A DNA stretch of 23,868 nt from positions 1,063 to 24,930 of the forward strand of contig JAJYHU010000345.1 of assembly GCA_021784615.1 (NCBI GenBank), in the 5' to 3' direction. The translations under genes and the position numbers were made by a program. This document shows positions 6,578-12,681 of this stretch, piece after piece; position 1 is the first letter of the stretch, and every line of letters starts with the position of its first letter. Under the pieces are notes generated by a model. It was not told where the DNA came from. It did no database searches and saw nothing but the letters and a program-made list of their open reading frames with translations. The DNA comes from Acidobacteriota bacterium (GTDB lineage Bacteria > Acidobacteriota > Terriglobia > UBA7540).

Positions 6578-7603
6578 ATGGAGAAACTCGGTGTAGGCAT
6601 TGTGGGGACGGGTTGGGTTTCGGGCGAGTACATTCGCGCCTTTGAGGCCGAGCCTCACACCGAGGTGCGGGCCCTGGTCAGCCGTGAGAAGGATCGCGCC
6701 CACGCCAAGGCGGAAGAATACGGTATCACGCGCGCGCGGGCCTACGACCATCTGGACAAGATGCTCGACGACCCCGGAATCCAGATTGTGGTGCTCGCCA
6801 CGCCCCATCCGCTGCACGTCTCCCAGGGCATTGCCGCCGCTCAGGCGGGCAAGCACATCATCATCGAAAAGCCCGTGGCGCTTGATCTTGCCGGCATGCG
6901 GGAACTCCAGTCGGCGGTGGCTGCGGCAAAGGTCAAAACGGTGGTCAGCTTTGTGCTGCGCTGGAATCCGCTGTTCAAAAACATCCGGGCCATGCTCGAT
7001 GACGGGATGATCGGAAAGCCTTTCTACGCGGAAGTCGATTATCTGCACGGTCTCGGTCCCTGGTACGCCCAGTACGACTGGAACATCAAAAAGGAAATGG
7101 GAGGATCGAGCCTTCTGACCGCCGGCTGCCACGCCGTTGATGCGCTGCGCTGGTTTGTGCGCAAAAAGGCCGTGGAGGTTTTTGCTTACTCGAACACCAG
7201 CCCGCAGAACCCTTTGCGCTACGAGTACGATCCGAACAGCGTGACGCTGGTGCGCTTTGAAGACGGCGCCATCGGCAAGGTGGCCTCGTCGATCGAGTGC
7301 GTGATGCCGTACGTCTTCAACATCCAGTTGCTCGGAGACCAGGGCACCATTCGCAACGACCAGCTTTTCAGCAAGCGCTGGCCGGAGCAGAAGGGCTGGG
7401 CCAAGGTTCCTTCCGTGCTTCCCGACAGCGGAGACGTGAGCCACCACCCCTTCCAGGATGAAGTCCGCCACTTTGTCGACTGCATCTTCAACAACAGCGA
7501 ATCCCACGCTACGATCGAGGACGCCGCGCTCACTCACGAAATCTGTTTCGCCTCGGAGATTTCCGCGCGCGAGCATCGCCCCGTCTCTTTGCCGCTGGCT
7601 TGA
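6578..7603 (+). CDS. Gfo/Idh/MocA-family NAD(P)-dependent oxidoreductase
   Basis: A 341-aa cytosolic dehydrogenase of the glucose-fructose oxidoreductase / inositol dehydrogenase family. The N-terminal Rossmann fold has GVGIVGTGWVSG (5-16) for NAD(P) binding. The family signature EKP (97-99, IIIEKPVALD) supplies the catalytic Lys98, and GGSSLLTAGCHAVDALRW (175-192) supplies the conserved His185 in the G-x-H-x-x-D motif. Length is normal. Such enzymes oxidise or epimerise sugars, cyclitols or glycosidic substrates; the substrate cannot be read from the sequence. The start is well set: GAGAGGAG (6564-6571) lies 6 nt before the ATG. It stands alone, transcribed away from the PolB cassette, and is followed by a hairpin with a T-run at 7638-7660. 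In a genome with DUF1080 and GH78 genes a carbohydrate role is reasonable. Confidence 0.93.
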   Translation: MEKLGVGIVGTGWVSGEYIRAFEAEPHTEVRALVSREKDRAHAKAEEYGITRARAYDHLDKMLDDPGIQIVVLATPHPLHVSQGIAAAQAGKHIIIEKPVALDLAGMRELQSAVAAAKVKTVVSFVLRWNPLFKNIRAMLDDGMIGKPFYAEVDYLHGLGPWYAQYDWNIKKEMGGSSLLTAGCHAVDALRWFVRKKAVEVFAYSNTSPQNPLRYEYDPNSVTLVRFEDGAIGKVASSIECVMPYVFNIQLLGDQGTIRNDQLFSKRWPEQKGWAKVPSVLPDSGDVSHHPFQDEVRHFVDCIFNNSESHATIEDAALTHEICFASEISAREHRPVSLPLA

Positions 7604-7631
7604 ACGGTAGGCGCGTTGTCCCCGCATCATC

Positions 7632-7660
7632 TGTAGGGGCGATCTATGATCGCCGTTTTT
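7632..7660 (+). terminator. Repeat hairpin GGCGATC-TAT-GATCGCC with T-run
   Basis: GGCGATC (7638-7644) and GATCGCC (7648-7654) form a 7-bp stem with a 3-nt loop, followed by GTTTTT (7655-7660), 28 bp after the oxidoreductase stop: a plausible intrinsic terminator. The 23-bp core (7632-7654) is also a repeat; an inverted copy with two differences lies at 10840-10862. It contains the ATG of a spurious upstream start for the next gene. Confidence 0.65.
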
Positions 7661-7771
7661 CAGGAGAAGCGCCGGCGAACGCAGTTCGCCGCTCCCGCGC
7701 CCGCCCACCGCAAGAATCGGATTGCCCTCAACTCGCTTCTCATTGAAGATGATTTTCAAGGGAGAATCGCC

Positions 7772-8617
7772 ATGCATTCGCCGTCCGAAGATTACCGCCG
7801 CGTCGAAAAGGCCATCCTTTTTTTGGACCGGCATTTTCCCGCGCAGCCGAGCCTGGAGGAAGTGGCCCGGAGCGCCGGCTTGAGCTCTTATCATTTCCAG
7901 CGCCTGTTCCGGCGCTGGGCGGGCATCAGCCCCAAACGCTTCCTGCAATTTCTCACGCTCGACTATGCCAAGCGCGCGCTCGCGGAATCCCGGAGCATTC
8001 TTGACGCCGCCTACGCCGCCGGCCTTTCGAGCCCCAGCCGCCTGCACGACCTGTTTGTGGCGGCGGAAGCTGTGACGCCGGGCGAGTTCAGGAAGCGAGG
8101 CGCGGGCCTCGAAATCCGTTACGGCTTCCATCCCAGCCCCTTTGGCGAATGCCTTGTGGCTCGGACTGAGCGCGGAATCTGCGCGCTCTTTTTTGTCCTC
8201 CGAGACAGCCGCCAAGGGACGCTCGACGAGCTGCGCAGCCGCTGGCCCGCAGCCGAATTGGTGGAAGATCCCAAAGCAACCGAACCTTTGGCCAAGCAGG
8301 CTTTTTCCGCGAACGGCCGCGGGCGCAAAGTGCCTCTCGATCTCCAGGGAACCAATTTTCAGCTCAAAGTCTGGCAAGCACTGCTGGAGATTCCGCTGGG
8401 CGCTGTGGCCTCTTATGAAAAGATTGCAGAGCGCGTCGGCAAGCCCGCTGCCACCCGCGCCGTGGGAACGGCCGTGGGGCAGAACCCCATCGCCTTTCTC
8501 ATTCCGTGCCACCGCGTCATCAGAAAAGTGGGCGCCATCGGCAACTACCACGGCGGCGCCACCCGCAAACGCGCCATGCTGGCCTGGGAAGCGTCGCGGA
8601 TCGACCAAGGGAAATAG
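7772..8617 (+). CDS. Ada-like AraC-type regulator / methylated-DNA-protein cysteine methyltransferase fusion
   Basis: A 281-aa two-domain protein. Residues 8-107 are an AraC-type double helix-turn-helix (SLEEVARSAGLSSYHFQRLF, then YAKRALAESRSILDAAYAAG). Residues 114-275 are an O6-alkylguanine-DNA alkyltransferase with the acceptor motif IPCHRVI (244-250, Cys246) and the preceding GTAVGQNP (232-239). It removes alkyl groups from O6-guanine or O4-thymine by transfer to Cys246. The Ada N-terminal zinc and methylphosphotriester domain (four Cys) is missing, so the usual activation switch is absent; how or whether it activates transcription is unclear. Start: the frame is open from an ATG at 7646, but that lies inside a repeat hairpin, whereas the ATG at 7772 follows AAGGGAG at good spacing and gives the normal length. 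Monocistronic. Confidence 0.9.
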   Translation: MHSPSEDYRRVEKAILFLDRHFPAQPSLEEVARSAGLSSYHFQRLFRRWAGISPKRFLQFLTLDYAKRALAESRSILDAAYAAGLSSPSRLHDLFVAAEAVTPGEFRKRGAGLEIRYGFHPSPFGECLVARTERGICALFFVLRDSRQGTLDELRSRWPAAELVEDPKATEPLAKQAFSANGRGRKVPLDLQGTNFQLKVWQALLEIPLGAVASYEKIAERVGKPAATRAVGTAVGQNPIAFLIPCHRVIRKVGAIGNYHGGATRKRAMLAWEASRIDQGK

Positions 8618-8671
8618 TGGCCGCCTCAGCGGTACCCCTTCGCTCTTCCCGCCACTCCGAATCCTTCCCAA

Positions 8672-8762
8672 TGTCATTCCGAGCGTAGCGAGGAATCTGC
8701 TTTCCCCCGCTCAGCATAAAACCCTTCCGTTGTCATTCCGAGCGTAGCGAGGAATCTGCTTT
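8672..8762 (+). repeat. Two direct copies of the CATTCCGAGCGTAGCGAGGAAT repeat
   Basis: Two identical 32-bp copies (8672-8703 and 8731-8762) are spaced 59 bp apart. Each starts with TGTCATTCCGAG, contains CGTAGCGAGGAATCTG and ends in a T-run. Each copy is an imperfect palindrome (ATTCC...GGAAT). The unit is the same family as the inverted pair at 1045-1130. Two copies with an unrelated spacer and no cas genes do not make a CRISPR. Confidence 0.85.
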
Positions 8763-8867
8763 TGTTCTTCGGATTTCCGCGGTCGCAGCCTGCCATCGAA
8801 GGACTAATAGGCTAGTTTTGACCCGTTTGCGGCGGGCAGGGAAGCCGCGCCCCCTTCGGTTCGTTCT

Positions 8868-8998
8868 TAGCTTCGTTTTTAGGCCTGTTGTTTATTTTCA
8901 ACAACTTGGCTAGCTTCGTTTTAGCTTCGTTTTCGGTTCGTTTTGGCTGTTTTTTCCACAGCCCACTTTTAGAATCAACAACTTCCTAGCTTCGTTTT
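8868..8998 (+). repeat. AT-rich block of TAGCTTCGTTTT repeats
   Basis: TAGCTTCGTTTT occurs at 8868, 8911, 8922 and 8987, with partial copies (GGTTCGTTTT) between. Two copies share a longer unit beginning CAACAACTT (8899 and 8976). A hairpin GTTGTT/AACAAC (8887-8892 and 8900-8905) lies inside. The block is strikingly T-rich on the plus strand compared with the surrounding DNA. Confidence 0.75.
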
Positions 8999-9185
8999 CA
9001 AAAAAAAGAATCCTTTTTTTCTACTCAACTTGTTTCCCGTCCTCAGTTCTGGCTCCGGCGCTCCTTCTGCAGGCCGCCCCATTACAAGTTAGACTAGCAC
9101 ACTAGGCCTATTTTGTCAAGCTTTTTCTGCGCGCAACGTAACGGCAGGTTTACCCCGCCACACGCCCGCCCCGGTGTGATTCCGA

Positions 9186-9285
9186 GGTAGCGCCGACCTT
9201 CACGGCATTTGGGGTGCTGTGCCGTTGCCGTCTGATTTACGGGCGCGAACAAAATCCAAACCCGCGCACCTGAAGATGCGCTACC
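9186..9285. repeat. MITE-like element with GGTAGCGC / GCGCTACC ends (copy 2)
   Basis: A 100-bp segment bounded by GGTAGCGC (9186-9193) and GCGCTACC (9278-9285), the same ends and nearly the same length as 2778-2876. The interiors are only partly alike (shared CGAACA and CCCGCG-ACCT near the right end). No coding capacity. Confidence 0.6.
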
Positions 9286-9439
9286 CCGCCGCTCTTATAA
9301 TTTGTCATTCGCAATTCATCACTCCTGACTTTCTTGTGCTTCCTTAGTTCCTTGCATCCGAACAGCCCGCGGTGTATACCGTTAGCGTGATTTCGGGAGG
9401 CGGTCGTCGCACACATTGCGGAAGCAGCAATGGATGCAC

Positions 9440-9464
9440 CCACGGCATAGAGTGCATGCCGGGG
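9440..9464. repeat. CCACGGCAT hairpin repeat (copy in DUF1080 upstream region)
   Basis: CCACGGCAT (9440-9448) faces ATGCCGGGG (9456-9464) across AGAGTGC. The 26-bp unit including the flanking bases is almost identical (one difference) to the copy at 10739-10763. Confidence 0.7.
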
Positions 9465-9611
9465 CTTGTATCTTGGGCCTTTTGTTGGTCCGAACATGCG
9501 AACCCAGGGCATGGAAATGATGGTTAACTCTCGTAAAAACCCAACTCTGATTAGAAGGACTTCTTAACCGATTGGAACGAATGGAAAGAGATGGAAACAA
9601 TGGAGGTGGAG

Positions 9612-10598
9612 ATGAAAGGACAAAGGAAGTTGTTTCTTGCCCTAGTTGTGGTGGCATTGCTGGTTAGCTGGGGGTGTTCCCAAAATGCGAAATCCCCGGC
9701 CAGCTCGTCTTCCAGCGAGTCCGCATCGATCAAGCCGTTCCTGGGCCGCTGGGATTTAACCATCAAGACGCCGACCGGGGACCGCGGGTCCTGGCTTGAA
9801 ATTTCGGAGAAACAGGGTCAGGCAGAGGGTTTGATGTTGGGATTTGGGGGCCATGCGGTTCCTACGGACAAGGTCCAGGTCAAGGACGGCACGATCGTTG
9901 TCTTCCCGCGCAAAGATTTATTCGGCGAGGGCACCGAGTTCACGGGAAAACTCATCGGAGAACAGCTTGTGGGCACTGCAACGAATCCCAAGGGCGTTAA
10001 CTGGCAATGGACCGGCCAGAGAGCGCCGTCGCTCGAACGAACGGGCACCCCGAAATGGGGCAAACCCATCCGGTTGTTCAACGGCAGGAACCTTGACGGC
10101 TGGAGGCTTCGCAATCCCGTCCCAACCGCTGTTTGGAGCGTCCGGCACGGCGCGATGGTTAAGACTGCGAAGAGTTCGGATATTATCACGACCTCCAAAT
10201 TCGAGGACTTCAAGTTGCACGTCGAGTTCAAATGCGATGACTCCTGCAACAGCGGCGTGTATCTGCGAGGTCGCTACGAGGTGCAAATCGCAGAGCCCAC
10301 GGATGAAATTCCTCCCAACCTTAGTCTGGGCGCCATCTACGGCTTCATTGCCCCGAACCCGGCTGCGAAGGTCCGGCTTGGGAAATGGCAAAGCTACGAT
10401 ATCACGCTGGTGGGACGAACCGTCACCGTGGTTTTGGACGGCCAGACGATCATTGACCACCGCGAGATTCCGGGCATTACCGGCGGCGCGCTCGACAGCG
10501 ATGAAGCGGCGCCCGGGCCGATTTATCTCCAGGGTGGCGAACATGGACAGGTGGCGTTTCGTAATATCGTGATTACGCCAGCGCTCCAGCAGAGTTAA
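9612..10598 (+). CDS. DUF1080 (3-keto-disaccharide hydrolase-like) lipoprotein
   Basis: A 328-aa exported protein. The start ATG at 9612 is chosen over ATGs at 9591 and 9600 because GGAGG (9602-9606) lies just before it and because it puts a classic lipoprotein signal first: KGQRK, a hydrophobic stretch, then SWGC with Cys22 (Trp at -2 is unusual for a lipobox). After a Ser-rich linker, residues about 42-135 form a beta-rich module (FLGRWDLTIKTPTGDRGSW...). The DUF1080 domain spans about 146-322: PIRLFNGRNLDGWRL opens it, SGVYLRGRYEVQI (about 224-236) and GPIYLQGGEHGQVAFRNI close it. DUF1080 is a concanavalin-like fold found in 3-keto-glycoside hydrolases and many uncharacterised surface proteins. 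Likely role: carbohydrate binding or hydrolysis at the cell envelope. Monocistronic, followed by two hairpins with T-runs. Confidence 0.88.
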   Translation: MKGQRKLFLALVVVALLVSWGCSQNAKSPASSSSSESASIKPFLGRWDLTIKTPTGDRGSWLEISEKQGQAEGLMLGFGGHAVPTDKVQVKDGTIVVFPRKDLFGEGTEFTGKLIGEQLVGTATNPKGVNWQWTGQRAPSLERTGTPKWGKPIRLFNGRNLDGWRLRNPVPTAVWSVRHGAMVKTAKSSDIITTSKFEDFKLHVEFKCDDSCNSGVYLRGRYEVQIAEPTDEIPPNLSLGAIYGFIAPNPAAKVRLGKWQSYDITLVGRTVTVVLDGQTIIDHREIPGITGGALDSDEAAPGPIYLQGGEHGQVAFRNIVITPALQQS

Positions 10599-10630
10599 AG
10601 CCATCAGGAGTCGCCGGCCGGAGCGGGCGG

Positions 10631-10661
10631 CCACGGTACCGGGTCGTGCCGCGGGCTTTTT
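10631..10661 (+). terminator. CCACGGTAC hairpin with T-run, downstream of DUF1080 gene
   Basis: CCACGGTAC (10631-10639) pairs with GTGCCGCGG (10645-10653) with G-T and one mismatch tolerated, followed by GCTTTTTG. It lies 33 bp after the DUF1080 stop. Same repeat family as 10686-10717. Confidence 0.55.
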
Positions 10662-10685
10662 GCGGATCACACCTCAAGCCGGTAG

Positions 10686-10717
10686 CCACGGCACCGAATT
10701 TGTGCCGTGGGCTTTTT
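10686..10717 (+). terminator. Perfect CCACGGCAC/GTGCCGTGG hairpin with T-run
   Basis: CCACGGCAC (10686-10694) and GTGCCGTGG (10702-10710) form a perfect 9-bp stem with a 7-nt loop, followed by GCTTTTT (10711-10717). This is the form of an intrinsic terminator and at the same time a copy of the CCACGGCA repeat family. Confidence 0.7.
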
Positions 10718-10738
10718 ACCGGCGATGGCACTGCGAAC

Positions 10739-10763
10739 CCACGGCATAGAGTGCATGCCGTGG
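10739..10763. repeat. Perfect CCACGGCAT/ATGCCGTGG hairpin repeat
   Basis: CCACGGCAT (10739-10747) and ATGCCGTGG (10755-10763) form a 9-bp stem with loop AGAGTGC, without a T-run on either side. Near-identical to 9440-9464. Confidence 0.75.
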
Positions 10764-10839
10764 CGACCGACTCCACCGCGCGCCAAGTGCGCCCGCGGGA
10801 TTACGATTCCACGGCGTACGAGGGGTAAAGGGAAAAGCC

Positions 10840-10862
10840 GGCGATCACAGATCGCCGCTACA
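10840..10862 (-). repeat. Inverted copy of the GGCGATC-GATCGCC repeat
   Basis: Read on the minus strand this 23-bp unit differs at two positions from 7632-7654. Here it lacks the T-run and lies 87 bp upstream of ilvD, so it may shape the ilvD leader rather than terminate. Confidence 0.75.
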
Positions 10863-10948
10863 GATTCGATCGCTCTTGCTCTTCCCGGTTGAATCTGCAA
10901 TTATCAGGAATTCGGTTTCGAACTCATTTCATTTCACTTGGAGGCGTC

Positions 10949-12637
10949 ATGCCAGTTGACGACAAAATATCCAGCCGCGTGATTCTTGAAGGGCGCGACC
11001 GCGCCGGAGCCCGCGCGATGCTGAAAGCCATCGGCTTTACGGACGAGGACCTGGCGCGGCCCATCGTGGGAATCGCCAACACCTGGATCGAGACGATGCC
11101 CTGCAATTACCATTTGCGGCGCCTGGCCGCCAAGATCAAGGAAGGCGTGCGCGCCGCGGGCGGAACGCCCATGGAGTTCAACACCATCGCGATTTCCGAC
11201 GGCGTGACGATGGGCACCGAAGGCATGAAGGCCTCGCTCATCAGCCGCGAAGTGGTGGCCGATTCGATTGAGCTGGTGGGGCGCGGGCACATGTTTGACG
11301 CCATGGTGGCGCTGGTGGGCTGCGACAAGACGATTCCCGCCGGGGCGATGGCGCTCTTGCGGCTGAACGTGCCGGGCGTGCTGCTCTATGGCGGATCGAT
11401 TGCAGCGGGCAGCTTCCAGGGGCGCGACGTGACCATCCAGGACGTGTATGAGGCCGTGGGCGCAAATGCCGCGGGCAAAATGTCCGACGAGGATTTCAAG
11501 GCGCTTGAGAACGTGGCCTGCCCGGCGGCGGGCGCCTGCGGCGGACAGTTCACCGCCAATACGATGTCCACCGTGATGGAGTTCATCGGACTTTCTCCCA
11601 TGGGAGCGAACGGCGTTCCCGCCATGGATCCGAGGAAAGATGAAGTCGCCTTCGAAGTGGGGAAACTGGTGATGGACGTGCTCAAGCGCGGCGTGCGCCC
11701 GCGCGACGTTCTGACGCGCAAGGCGTTTGAGAACGCCATCATGAGCGTGGCGGCGACGGGCGGCTCAACCAACTCCGTCCTCCACCTGCTGGCCATGGCG
11801 CAAGAAGCAGGCGTGCCGCTTTCCGTGGACGAATTCGACGCGATCAGCGCGCGAACTCCGCTGATTGCGGACCTGAAGCCGGCGGGCAAATACGTGGCCG
11901 TCGACGTGTACAGGGCAGGCGGAATTCCGGTGATCGCCAAGAAATTGATCGAGGGCAAGCCGGGCCTGCTGCACGAGGATCAGTTGACGCCGAGCGGCAA
12001 GACGCTGGGTGAAGAAGCACGCGCGGCGAAAGAGACGCCCGGCCAGGACGTGATCAGATCCGTCGCGAATGCCAAGAAGGCCACGGGCGGCCTGGTGATC
12101 CTGAAAGGCAATCTTGCGCCGGAGGGTTGCGTGGTGAAGATTGCCGGGCACGAGCCAACCGAGCACCGCGGCCCGGCGCGCGTCTTCAACAGCGAAGAAG
12201 AGGCCATGAAGGCCGTGACAAGCAAAAGCCTGAAGGCCGGGGACGTGGTCGTGATCCGATACGAGGGCCCGCGCGGCGGTCCGGGAATGCGCGAGATGCT
12301 GGGCGTGACGGCGGCCATTGTGGGCGAAGGCCTGGGCGAATCGATCGCGCTGCTGACCGACGGGCGCTTCAGCGGAGCGACTCGCGGCCTGATGGTGGGC
12401 CACGTGGCTCCGGAAGCCGCGCGCGGCGGCCCGATTGCCGCGCTGAAGGACGGCGACATCATCAAGTTCGACGTCAACGCCCGGCGTTTGGACGTGGAAC
12501 TCTCGGACGCCGAAATCGCCAAGCGCCTTGCCGAGTGGCGCGAACCCGCGCCGCGCTACACCACTGGCGTTTTTGCCAAATATGCCGCGCTGGTTTCTTC
12601 CGCTTCGGAAGGCGCGGTGACGCGCGCCAAATTCTAA
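10949..12637 (+). CDS. ilvD: Dihydroxy-acid dehydratase
   Basis: A 562-aa Fe-S enzyme that dehydrates 2,3-dihydroxyisovalerate and 2,3-dihydroxy-3-methylvalerate to the keto acids of valine and isoleucine. The three cluster cysteines are present: Cys52 (WIETMPCNYH), Cys125 (VGCDKTIP) and Cys197 (PAAGACGGQFTANTMS). Lys127 next to Cys125 and LTDGRFSGATRG near the C-terminus complete the IlvD/Edd signature. Full length for the family, and closer to IlvD than to the larger 6-phosphogluconate dehydratase Edd. Start: the frame is open upstream to 10889, but GGAGG at 10940-10944 and the usual length support the ATG at 10949. No other ilv or leu gene is nearby, so it is a stand-alone unit, with a hairpin-repeat cluster upstream and a terminator just after. 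Confidence 0.96.
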   Translation: MPVDDKISSRVILEGRDRAGARAMLKAIGFTDEDLARPIVGIANTWIETMPCNYHLRRLAAKIKEGVRAAGGTPMEFNTIAISDGVTMGTEGMKASLISREVVADSIELVGRGHMFDAMVALVGCDKTIPAGAMALLRLNVPGVLLYGGSIAAGSFQGRDVTIQDVYEAVGANAAGKMSDEDFKALENVACPAAGACGGQFTANTMSTVMEFIGLSPMGANGVPAMDPRKDEVAFEVGKLVMDVLKRGVRPRDVLTRKAFENAIMSVAATGGSTNSVLHLLAMAQEAGVPLSVDEFDAISARTPLIADLKPAGKYVAVDVYRAGGIPVIAKKLIEGKPGLLHEDQLTPSGKTLGEEARAAKETPGQDVIRSVANAKKATGGLVILKGNLAPEGCVVKIAGHEPTEHRGPARVFNSEEEAMKAVTSKSLKAGDVVVIRYEGPRGGPGMREMLGVTAAIVGEGLGESIALLTDGRFSGATRGLMVGHVAPEAARGGPIAALKDGDIIKFDVNARRLDVELSDAEIAKRLAEWREPAPRYTTGVFAKYAALVSSASEGAVTRAKF

Positions 12638-12643
12638 GCCGGC

Positions 12644-12671
12644 AGCCCGGCCTTCCGTTAAGCCGGGCTTT
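12644..12671 (+). terminator. Intrinsic terminator of ilvD
   Basis: AGCCCGGC (12644-12651) and GCCGGGCT (12662-12669) form an 8-bp stem with a 10-nt loop and a short T-run (12669-12671), 6 bp after the ilvD stop. The convergent lipoprotein gene ends at 12682. Confidence 0.65.
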
Positions 12672-12681
12672 GGCGCTCCAC

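Larger units (their letters stand above)
8618..9611. other. Gene-free, repeat-rich spacer of about 1 kb
   Basis: No convincing gene on either strand; the open frames around 9237-9657 (-) have no codon pattern, homology cue or ribosome site. It contains two direct CATTCCGAG repeats, an AT-rich block of TAGCTTCGTTTT repeats, the second GGTAGCGC element and one CCACGGCAT hairpin. The promoter of the DUF1080 gene should lie near 9500-9590, but I see no clear hexamers. Confidence 0.7.

Noticed and set aside
7646..7771. Upstream ATG extending the Ada-like protein by 42 residues
   Set aside because: The ATG lies within a repeat/terminator hairpin; the extra residues match no domain and a better ribosome site precedes 7772.
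6488..8677. 729-codon minus-strand open frame opposite the oxidoreductase and Ada-like genes
   Set aside because: It runs antisense across two well-supported genes and their spacer; no ribosome site or recognisable domain.
8672..8762. Possible minimal CRISPR (two repeats, 27-bp spacer)
   Set aside because: Only two copies; the repeat belongs to a dispersed palindromic family also present at 1045-1130, and no cas genes are present.
11765..12403. Minus-strand open frames inside ilvD (also 11386-11958 and 11980-12522)
   Set aside because: Antisense shadows of a fully conserved ilvD reading frame.
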